Assembly: GCF_033568475.1 (NCBI RefSeq)
Contig: NC_133123.1
Coordinates: 132,900,930-132,964,929, forward strand
Reading direction: 5' to 3'
From: Henckelia pumila
Taxonomy: Eukaryota > Streptophyta > Magnoliopsida > Lamiales > Gesneriaceae
Length of the DNA: 64,000 bases
Part shown: piece after piece, positions 47,691-57,900 of the stretch
Layout of the letters: every line of letters begins with the position of its first letter
Position numbering within the stretch: position 1 is the stretch's first letter
Notes under the pieces: generated by a model
Database searches by the model: none
Told to the model about the DNA's origin: nothing
The model's input: the letters and a program-made list of their open reading frames with translations, nothing else
Translations under genes and position numbers: made by a program

Positions 47691-48807
47691 AAGAAATAAG
47701 AAAAAGGAAAAAAAAAAGAGGAAAGAAGAATGGAAAAAGCAGGAGAGAGAAAATAATATATTTTTATCCGAGGTCTATCTATTGAATTAAAAATAAGACC
47801 AGGTCCATATCCCCCATTTTCCCGTGATTCGGCCCATAAGAAGCGCGTGCCGTGGACAGAAGATGAGCACATGTTTTTTTTTCTCCATCCATTATTAAAT
47901 TAATTAATTAATTTGCGTTGCTTGTCATATTTTCTTGAATCGTGACATGGATCTTTGTTCGTTTATGTAAAAATAAAAAAAAAATAAACAACACTGTTTG
48001 ATAATATGATGGTTAGAAGATTTTATATTACCAGTCACACTATGAAGCTCTGAAATAGAGTTTGGAGAGTCACTTTAAACTTTTGTAAGTAACTTTCTGT
48101 GTTTTAAGAATGATGTTGGCAAGATAAACGAGGAAAAAGGGAAGACTGATGGTATTTCTTGATTCAAGAAGGCTAAAGATAGGCAAATTAGAGAATAATA
48201 TGTTATACCTTGGAAAAGGGGGATTTTATTTAGTTTGTAAAGTTTATTGTACAATATGGATGGAGTAGTGATTAGCATAAGTCATGATGCAAAACATTTT
48301 CTTCTCAATATTAGGCTAAGCTGATATGTTATATTGTTCAACATGCATTTTTTTGCTTTAGCTAGACCGCCTAAGGGAATGCAATATGATTTTTATTGAA
48401 TCCTGGTGTGTACAATGTTAGAGGATGATATAGCCTAGATCAACGAAACTTGAAACATGCAATGAAGGTTTAATGGTATGGAGACAAACCGACGAGGAAA
48501 AACTAAAAAGGGTTGTAAGCTTTGTAGGACTAGGCTGAATACATGCAGCACCCATTAAGGTTTACAGTAAGAGGCGTGTTTCTAGTACTAAAATAATTTT
48601 TCTAGCTTTTATTCAATCCAGGAAAACTCTGATGAAATGATGCATATGGTTATGAAAGTGATTGGAATAGTAAATTGGTGCAGAGAAAGATTCAAAAATG
48701 GTAGTAAAACGTGAAGGGGAAAAATCGCGAGTCATGCTCAAAAATATTTCTACCGTCAATTAGCTGGGGACAGAGAAAAAACAGAGGCGGAGCATACACG
48801 ACATTAC

Positions 48808-49113
48808 GGCTATGTTTGGTACCATGGATAAAGTAATGATTAGCCACTAATCTGCCGTTTGTCTCGTTTTTAAGCGCATTGAATGATAAACGTCGGCCCG
48901 TGATTATGCCCTATTTCTGCCAGAAAATGTTTGATTATTATCCAAGCATCTCCCCTGGTATTGTAATCCCAATTAGCACAGTACGTTGGATTTCTGCTTG
49001 AAATTACCTGATTACCCTTCTTCCTATTTGAATTCCCCTTTTGTAACCCTCCTTCGCTGTTCTCATTGTCGACAGAAAAGTCCAAAGACAAGACCTCATA
49101 ATGAGGCGGTAGG
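48808..49113. other. Stretch between the MYB pseudogene and Copia-3, MITE-like start
   Basis: Begins GGCTATGTTTGGTACCATGG, a form common at ends of PIF/Harbinger or hAT MITEs, exactly where the MYB similarity stops. No matching right end is seen; it may lie beyond Copia-3, outside the window. No gene. Confidence 0.35.
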
Positions 49114-49560
49114 TGGGAATATTATATTTGTTCAAATTGCATAAAGAAAACATGTGGCAATGTTGTCAAATATGGCGGATGACAAAATTGAAACGGAAGA
49201 ATTAATGCGACGAAAATTTGTAGGCTTTCACACGAGGGATCAGCTCTATAAATAGAGCTCTTCCTCGGCATTCAGATCATCCCATCTCAAGTTTCTTCCT
49301 TCTGATTTTGAGTGATCTTCTCTTCTTAATTATTTCTATATATATTTGTGAGATAGGTTTTCTCCTGTATAAGAGAGTGAGTGTCTCTTTGAAAACACAG
49401 AGAGAGGTTGTAATTCTCCAAATATTATAGTGGAATCTTTTGATCTTGCCCGTGGTTTTTACCCTAATATTATTGAGGGTTTTTCACGTAAATCTTGATG
49501 TCTATTTTATTCTTCAATTTCCATAGTTTCTATCTCGTAATGCCGTACCTGGAACCAACA
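49114..49560 (+). repeat. 5' LTR of Copia-3
   Basis: Starts TGGGAATATTATATTTG (start assigned by LTR type, so within a few bases) and ends CCAACA at 49560, two bases before the primer site. A TATA box (CTATAAATAG) lies near 49246, with a transcription start expected about 30 bases on. Confidence 0.65.
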
Positions 49561-49562
49561 AG

Positions 49563-49575
49563 TGGTATCTGAGCC
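49563..49575 (+). other. Primer binding site of Copia-3
   Basis: TGGTATCTGAGCC matches the plant initiator-methionine tRNA site TGGTATCAGAGCC at 12 of 13 bases, directly after the LTR. Confidence 0.8.
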
Positions 49576-49690
49576 TTGGCATAAAATTTCTTAAAATTCT
49601 GAGTATGCTCTGTGGTTGCAGCTTTGACTGATCTTCCATATCAGAAAAGATTTTTTGAAGATTTTATAAGGCAGGATTCTTGTAGTCAAG

Positions 49691-52216
49691 ATGACGGCAA
49701 AATACGAGATAGAAAAGTTCAACGGGAGCAATTTTTTGCTGTGGAAATTGAAGGTTCAAGCAATTCTAACAAAGGAGCATTGCTTGGCAGCTATTGGAGA
49801 TAGACCGGTGGATGTCACGGACGATCAAAAGTGGAACGAGATAAATCACAATGCTATTGCCAATTTGCACTTGGCTATAGCGGATGAAGTTTTGTCAAGT
49901 ATATCTGAAATAAAAAGCGCAAAAGTTATTTGGGATACTCTGACAAAATTGTACGAGGTCAAGTCATTACACAACAAAATTTTCCTAAAGAGAAAGCTTT
50001 ATACTCTTCGGATGGCGGAATCCTCATCGATGACCGACCATATCAATACACTGAATACTCTATTTTCCCGGCTCACGTCTATGGGGAATAAAATAGAGGA
50101 AAAAGAACGTGCGGAGCTTCTTCTTCAGAGTCTACTAGATTCATACGATCAGCTCATCATCAATGTTACCAACAATGTTCTTTCGGATAATTTAAATTTT
50201 GACGATGTCTTAACTGCGGTTCTTGGAGAAGAGAGTCGTCTAAGGAACAAGAAAAATAGGTTGGCAACATCGAAGCAAGCAGAGGCTTTACCGATGACGA
50301 GAGAAAGATTGACGGAGCGTGACTCCAGTGGAAGCCACAGATATGGTAGATCCAAGTCAAGAAGTAAGAAAAAGAATATTTACTGCTTTAAATGTGGCGG
50401 TAAAGGGCACTTCAAGATAGAGAGTACGAAGAGCATCGATAAGGGATCTCAAGGAAATGTGGCCAGTACTTCAGGCAGTGGTGAAATATTATTCAACGAA
50501 GCAGCAACAGCAGAAGGCAGACACAAATTTTGTGATGCATGGATTATGGATTCAGGAGCGACATGACATATGACGTCAAGGAGAGAATGGTTCGACCAGT
50601 ATGAACCAGTCTCGAGAGGATCTGTATTCATGGGAAATGATCATGCCTTGGAAATCGCTGGGGTCGGTACCATTAAAATCAAAATGTTTGATGGTACTAT
50701 TCGCACCATACAGGAGGTACGACATGTGAAGGGCCTGACAAAAAATCTTTTGTCTTTGGGGCAATTGGATGATATTGGGTGCAAAACCCGTATCGAGAAA
50801 GGGATCATGAAAATTGTGAAAGGCGCGCTTGTGGTTATGAAGGCGAAAAAGGTTGCTGCAAATCTGTATGTATTGTTGGGGGAAACACACAAAGAGACGG
50901 AACTAGCTGTTGCATCAATTGGTTCGGGAGAAGAATCAACAGTGTTGTGGCATAGAAAGCTTGGACATATGTCAGAACGAGGAATGAAGATTCTATCTGA
51001 ACGGAAGCTGTTGTCAGGGCTTACAAAAGTGACTCTACCATTTTGTGAGCATTGTGTTACCAGTAAACAACACAGATTGAAGTTTGGCACATCTACTGCC
51101 AAAAGCAAAGGTATATTGGAGTTGATTCGTTCTGATGTTTGGCAAGCACCGATGGTGTCCCTAGGAGAAGCGAGATACTTTGTCTCGTTTATTGATGATT
51201 TATCTAGGGTGTATCCAATCAAAAAGAAGTCAGATGTTTTCGAAGTCTTCAAAGTTTTCAAAGCGCGGGTTGAACTTGATTCTGACAAGAAAATCAAGTG
51301 TTTGAGGACTGACAATGGAGGAGAATATATCAGTGATGAGTTTGATGCATTTTGTCAGCATGAGGGCATCAAAAGACAGTTCACGACGGCGTACACGCCT
51401 CAGCAGAATGGAGTGGCAGAGCGGATGAACAGAACTTTGTTGGACAGAACAAGGGCCATGTTGAGTACTGCGGGTCTGCCAAAGTCATTTTGGGTAGAAG
51501 CAGTTAAAACCGCTTCTTACATCATCAATCGTTCTCCTTCAGTGGCGATTGATTTGAAGACTCCGATGGAGGTATGGACTGGCAAGCCAGCTGATTATTC
51601 TCGATTACATACATTTGGAAGTCCGGTGTACGTGTTGTACAATGAACAAGAAAGATCAAAGTTGGATTCCAAATCCAGAAAGTGCATCTTCTTGGGCTAT
51701 GCTGATGGAGTAAAGGGGTTTCGCTTGTGGGATCCTACTGTCCACAAGCTTATCATCAGCAGAGATGTTATCTTTGAGGAAGATAAAGTGAAGGGATACA
51801 AAGGCACACTGAATTCAGAAACTACTATCATTCAGGTGGAAAATAAGACAGACAAAGATCAAGTTTCTTGTGAAGCAGTACCAGAGCATGAGGAAAAAGA
51901 ACCAGTTGAGTCAGAGGTTTCCAAAGTGAGGCAGTCAACTCGAGAGAGAAGACCACCAGGTTGGCTTTCAGATTATGTCACTGAAAGTAACATTGCATAT
52001 TGTCTGTTAACAGAGGATGGTGAGCCATCGAGTTTCCATGAGGCTACTCAAAGCTCGGATGTATCCCTGTGGATGACAGCGATGCAGGAAGAATTGGAAG
52101 CATTGGACAGAAACAAAACTTGGGATCTTGTTACACTACCACGAGGGAGGAAAGCTATAGGTAACAGATGGGTCTATAAGATCAAGCGTGATGGCAATAA
52201 CCAAGTGGAGCGGTAT
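49691..52216 (+). CDS. Copia-3 gag-pol coding region, left part
   Basis: The start at 49691 (MTAKYEIEKFNGSNFLLWKL) is typical of plant Tnt1-like Copia Gag. A UBN2 Gag domain, a zinc-knuckle region (CFKCGGKGHF), a protease region (WIMDSGAT), the GAG-pre-integrase (HRKLGHMSERGM) and the integrase core follow. The core shows RTDNGGEYISDEF ... TPQQNGVAERMNRTLLD. The beginning of RT (SLWMTAMQEELEALDRNKTW) ends at the Gypsy insertion. It is a fossil coding region with about one or two breaks in total. Confidence 0.85.
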
Positions 52217-54891
52217 TGAAACGCCTAGTGCTAATAAATGCGGAAATTTTTATTTTTTTTTATAAAATAATCTATAAATAATACTATACATATACGCTCA
52301 TACATATATGTATAAACATAAAAGAAATAATTTTACTACAATAAAAAAAATAACTTAATTAATTGCTGAAAATATCCTTATGCAAGAATTAAAAATACTA
52401 AGTTTGATAATTCAACATTCCCAAAATTAAAATAATAAAAAGATGAACTTGTTTAAAAACTCAGCATAATAAAATAAATGTTTCTTAAACATCAACTAAA
52501 ATCTGCGACGGTCACGGGTTCCACTGCTCCGTGAGCTCATAGGTCCTCACCACCGGTAGGAGCTACATAAACGTCATCATGCTCACCTGCACCATATAAG
52601 CGTAGTGAGCCTAGGGGCTCAACATGTCTAATCCTTTATAACAAGGTTAAAAATAATGCATCACATAATTACTAATACATATACATGTACATGAGCATGC
52701 ATGAAAATATTTTCATCACATAATAAAACTGCTGAATCATAAACTGAATTATAACCATAATCATAAACATATTATTTCTTCATCATATATAACATAATTG
52801 AGCAATGTTTTTGAAACCTGAAGATGGTCCTATCCATAAGTGTGACGCTCATGTGTCGACTGATCAGTCTCCTGAACCAACGTACGATGGCGGTGATAAA
52901 TCACCTCCTATGGTAGTAAACTACCGAATCATATGGTGGATAATCACCCCTATGGTAGTAGAACTACCGAATCATATGGTGGAAAACCACCCCTATGTCA
53001 CACATACTTCAATTTTCACCAAAATATTTTATTGCTCATCATTTACATAATTATATACATAAGAAATTTCATGAATCCATGCACTGAAAATATGTCCGTA
53101 ATATATATTTAATTAATTTTTCATAATATACTTAAAATAGACTTCATGCATAAAAATAATTAAATATATATTCCGGACTTATTTATTTTTCATGGGTTGG
53201 TCCAGACTGCTGGTCTCTCTAATAAGCCCCTTAACTGACTTAAAACCCATTAACTAACTTAAAGCCCATAATTAAATAAATAATTTTAAAAATTATATTT
53301 TTTACTAAAATAAAATACTTAAATATTTTTGGGCTTAAATAAAAATATTTAGGTCCATTAACTAATTAATTCATAAAAATTCATTGACTGGCCCATAAAA
53401 TCACTGACTGACCCAAAAATTCCTATGGGCCCACGAGCACATAAAAATCATTAGGCTAACTTAAAATAAATTTTGAAAGCCCAAATAAAATTATTTGGAA
53501 GCCCAAATAATTTTATTTCAAATTAATTGGCCCGAAACCAATTAAAACATAATATATTTAAAAATTAAAATACTCGAGCTCGGCCCACCTAACCCGAACC
53601 CGAACCGACCTGACCCGGCCCATGACCCTACTGACCCGAACCAGGCCCCAACCCGACCCGGGAACCCAACCTAACACCTAACCCGATCCCAACCCCTCTC
53701 ATCCTCTCGGCTACGGCGGGCAGCAGCCATTCCATGGCTGCTGCTGCCCCGGTCCGGCCACCACTGGCCGGACTTTCGTCGGCAGGACCTTCCCAGGGTC
53801 CTGCCGGTTCAAACCCAGCCTTGGCTCGGCTGAGTCATGGCCTAGCATGACCAGCCGAGCCTCCCTTCCACCAAACCCTAAACTGCCGACTCCCAAGACC
53901 CATCTCGATCCCAGCCTTGAACCAGGCCAACTCCAGCCCTTAGCCCGACCATGGTTCCCTTCCTAGGATCCTAACTCACCTCTTGACCGAGCCCTAGCCC
54001 CTGGACCGAGCCATGTAGAAGAAAAATGTGAACCATGCCAATAACAACATCAAACATACATCAAAACCCTTCATACATGCATAAATCGAAAGTTTCTGAT
54101 AAAAATTCTGAATAAAACTCATCATGCATGGTTAATAGCTTATATGGTGTCCAAAAAAAGGATTTAGACATGCCTTGAATTTATTTGACGAGAGTTGATG
54201 CGTTTACGGGTCTCCGGGACGACGAACGGACCAAAATTCTTCAAGGAATGGAGCTTGAATGATCGGATATGGGGTTTTTCTATTGGAAGCCGATGTAAAA
54301 ATTGAAGATTGGGGTGGGGGGAGAAGGGTTGTCGGCTAAGTGGGATAATGGTAGGGTAAGTTTAGGTTTTAAATAAATTAAATAGAATAAAAATAGGATA
54401 TTAATTAATTTAGGAATAAAATCATACCTAATTAAATATTTAAAACTCCATATTAACTTAATAATTCTGATAACACAACCAAAAATCCCGAAATATAAAA
54501 TTAGGAAATTTTTAAATATTAATAAAAGTCATTAAAATGACTTATTTTGGCTAAAAATAAATCCTTAAATAAATATATAATTAAATACTAAAATTTTCTT
54601 GACAAAATATCTTAAAATATTAATTTAAGGCTCATAAAACTCATAAAATATTTTTGGCTAAGAATTTTGGTATCTCGTCCGTCCACGGTCCCGTCTACGC
54701 AATCAAAACAATTAATTCCTTAAAAATCTACAAATACCATAATTGCGGGTTAAATGCTAAAATACATTTAAATCATGCATATATTTCACATAATATCACA
54801 TAAATACATTTAACCCCAAATATAAATTTTAAATAATTATTTTCCTTAATTATGCATGCAAATTTACGTATTAAAATTTTCGGGTGTTACA
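52217..54891 (-). repeat. 3' LTR of the Tekay-type element
   Basis: On the plus strand it begins TGAAACGCCTAG and ends CGGGTGTTACA. The polypurine tract (minus strand AAGGGGGGGGAG, about 54895-54906) adjoins its inner end. It is near-identical to 60515-63182 throughout. The GC-rich block near 53580-54000 contains chance open frames, not genes. Confidence 0.95.
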
Positions 54892-54937
54892 ATTCTCCCC
54901 CCCCTTAAATTGAATTTCGTCCTCGAAATTAAAGTGC

Positions 54938-57900
54938 TTACTCGAATAACTCCGGGTAGCGAGTCCTCATGTCTGCCTCGGTCTCCCAAGTGGCTTCCTC
55001 CTCGGAATGATTCTGCCACTGGACTTTGACCATCAGTATGACCCGCGTCCTCAATCTCCGCTCTTCCCTGGCTAAGATCCGAACAGGCCTCTCCTCAAAT
55101 GCTAGATCTGGTGCTAACTGCAAAGGCTCGTAATCCAACACATGCGTCGGATTAGAGATGTATCTTCGAAGCATGGATACATCGAATACGTTGTGCACTG
55201 CTACAAGCCCTGTCGGTAGTGCTAAACGGTATGCCAAAGTGCCAACTCTCTCCAAGATCTCAAATGGCCCAATATATCTCGGATTCAACTTGCCTCTGCG
55301 ACCAAAACTCATCACCCCTTTCATAGGTGATACTTTCAAAAACACATGATCACCTACTACAAATCCAAGATCTCGTCGTCGAGTATCAGCATAACTTTTC
55401 TGACGACTCTGAGCTGTCCTCATACGATCCTGTATCTGTGTCACAATATCGGCAGTCTGCTGCACAATCTCGGGACCAAGTAAAATCCTCTCGCCAACCT
55501 CATCCCAATGCACTGGCGATCTACATCTCCTCCCGTAGAGAGCTGCATAAGGAGCCATACCTATAGACGACTGAAAACTGTTGTTATAGGTAAACTCCAC
55601 TAATGGCAGTCTAGTCTCCCAAGAGCCCTGAAAATCAATGACACAAGCTCTCAGTAGATCCTCAAGAATCTGGATCACCCTCTCCGACTGACCATCTGTC
55701 TGGGGATGGAACGCTGTACTGAATAATAGCCGAGTCCCCAAAGCTGTGTGCAAACTCTTCCAGAATGCAGACGTAAATCTCAGATCTCTGTCCGATACAA
55801 TCGACACTGGTATGCCATGCAGTCTAACAATCTCCTTGATGTAAAGCTCTGCATACTGCGTCAATGAGTAAGTAGTCCTCACCGACAAGAAATGAGATGA
55901 CTTGGTGAGTCTATCCACGATCATCCAAATAGCTGTACATCCTCTAGTACTCCTCGGAAGGCCAACTACAAAGTCCATCGTGATGTTCTCCCACTTCCAC
56001 TGTAACGACCCACTATATCAAGACGGGTCTTTTCAGCGTGCTTATATCCTCACTCACACGCACCCTGGAAAACATCCCAGGGGGTCATCCATCCTATAAT
56101 TTCCCCAAGTCAAGCACGCTTAACTTTGGAGTTCTTATGTGATGAGCTTCTGAAAAGAAGATGCACCTTCTTGATATGAGTTGTACATATCAAATCTTTT
56201 GTACCTCTCATTCCGGTGTGGAATCGGTTCATTCATGTCACCCGTCGCCCATTCTTTGGTGGGGTTTCCATCTTTCAGGTATTAACCACCCATATTGCGG
56301 ACCATGTACCGTCCTAGGACTTTTTGACTCCGGGTGTCACATGTCCACCAGCTTCCGCTTGGTTCGTCCCCAAACCATACCGTACTGGAAGAGGCCAATC
56401 TGTGATACCATTTGTAACGCCCACTATATCAAGACAGGTCTTTTCAGCGTGCTTATGTCCTCACTCACACGCACCCTGAAAAACTTTCCAGGAGGTCACC
56501 CATCCTAAAATTGCCCCAAGTTAAGCACGCTTAACTTTGGAGTTCTTATGTGATGAGCTTTCGAAAAGAAGATGCACCTTCTTGATATGAGTTGTACATA
56601 TCAAATCTTTTGTACCTCTCATTCCGATGTGGGATCGGTTCATTCATGTCACCCGTCGCCCATTCTTTGGTGGGGTTTCCATCTTTCAGGTATTAACCAC
56701 CCATATTGCGGACCATGTACCGCCCTAGGACTTTTTGACTCCGGGTATCACATCCACTCCGGAATGGGTAGAGGCTTAAGTAACCCTGCAGGACGCTGAT
56801 GCTCTGCCTTGAACTGCTGACAAGTCAAGCACTCTGATACAAATCGGCCAATATCTCTCTTCATGCTGGGCCACCAATACAATGACTGCAAATCTCTATA
56901 CATCTTCGTACTTCCGGGGTGAATGGAATACGGAGATGTATGAGCCTTTGTCAAGATCTCAATCCTCAACTGATCAACGTTCGGTACCCACATACGACCA
57001 CGGTACTGAACGATACCATCAACAATTGTATAAAGAAGCCCGCCCTTGGCTTCATCTCTCTGCCTCAATCGCTGCAACTCCTCATCTGCAGGCTGTCCAA
57101 CTCTGATACGATTCCGAAGATTCGGCTGTACCACTAACACTGCCAAACTCGGTGCCTGACCGCTCGAGTACAACTCCAGCTCGAATCTCTGAATCTCCCC
57201 CTGAAGTGGCAACTGAACTGTCACACAAGATACCACTGAAGTCTTCCGACTCAACGCATCAGCCACTACATTAGCCTTACCCGGATGGTAGCTAATGTCA
57301 CAGTCATAATCATTAACTAATTCCAACCATCGGCGTTGTCTCATGTTCAACTCCTTCTGTGTGAATAAGTACTTAAGACTCTTGTGGTCTGTGAAAATCT
57401 TGCACTTCTCACCATACAGATAGTGCCTCCAGATTTTCAAAGCAAAAACCACTGCTGCTAGCTCCAAGTCATGCGTCGGATAGTTCTGCTCATGAATCTT
57501 CAACTGTCTCGACGCATAGGCAATGACTCGGTCACTCTGCATCAATACGGCGCCCAAAACAAGCTTAGACGCGTCCGTGTAAACCACTAACTCCTCGTGT
57601 GGAACAGGCATCGCCAACACTGGCGCAGATGTGAGTGCTTCCTTAAGCCGATCGAAGCTCCTCTGACAGTCTGAACTCCATATAAACTTCGCATTTTTCT
57701 TGGTCAAGGAAGTCAAGGGTACTGCAATAGAAGAAAAACCCTTGATGAACTTCCGGTAGTAGCCTGCTAAACCCAAGAAACTGCGAATCTCTGAAGCATT
57801 CTTCGGAATTCCCCAATCCTGCACTGCCTGCACTTTCGTCTGATCCACCGCTATCCCATCTTTCGAAACTATATGGCCAAGAAATGCCACCTGCTCTAGC

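Larger units (their letters stand above)
47201..47823. mobile_element. Non-autonomous MULE inserted in MYB copy 3
   Basis: A 623-bp insertion flanked by the direct repeat GTGATTCGGC (47191-47200 and 47824-47833), 9-10 bp as in Mutator elements. The ends are GGGCCATTTA and, inverted, GGGAAAATGG. The arms pair over about 55 bp (TTGGTCTTGTTTTCAATTCA against CTGGTCTTATTTTTAATTCA). It encodes no transposase. Inside are a tRNA-like SINE and a GTCGAC-rich block. Confidence 0.85.
46944..48807 (+). pseudogene. DIVARICATA-like MYB, copy 3, disrupted
   Basis: Third tandem paralogue. The ATG at 46944 opens MALNSSATWGRREKRIFENA and the first MYB repeat to IPGKSVEDVGFHYEDLLFD, matching copies 1 and 2. At 47201 a 623-bp transposon interrupts the exon, which resumes at 47824 with HKKRVPWTEDEH. 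The donor junction reads CACAT|GT where copy 2 has CACAG|GT. The second exon is only a remnant (48723-48807: SHAQKYFYRQ and a degraded tail). The part coding the start of the second repeat was not found. The frame runs into a stop within the insertion, leaving about 92 residues, so a full protein is not made. A truncated first-repeat peptide is possible but speculative. Confidence 0.88.
56001..56752 (-). mobile_element. Cassandra TRIM retrotransposon with 5S rRNA-like LTRs
   Basis: A 752-bp non-coding element: LTR 56001-56341, internal region of 71 bp (56342-56412), LTR 56413-56752. The target duplication is TCCAC (55996-56000, 56753-56757). On the minus strand the primer site TGGTATCACAG lies next to the right LTR. 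Each LTR contains a 5S rRNA-like segment, the defining trait of Cassandra. It encodes nothing and depends on other elements. It sits in the integrase region of the Tekay element, same strand. The two LTRs differ at about 17 positions by eye (about 95% identical). Confidence 0.92.

Noticed and set aside
53711-53896. GC-rich open frame in the Tekay LTR, repeated at 62003-62188
   Set aside because: Present only because both LTRs carry the same GC-rich block. No domain; LTR sequence, not a gene.
56061-56578. Genuine 5S rRNA genes
   Set aside because: Both copies are diverged, lie at the same place in paired LTRs and have the Cassandra structure around them.
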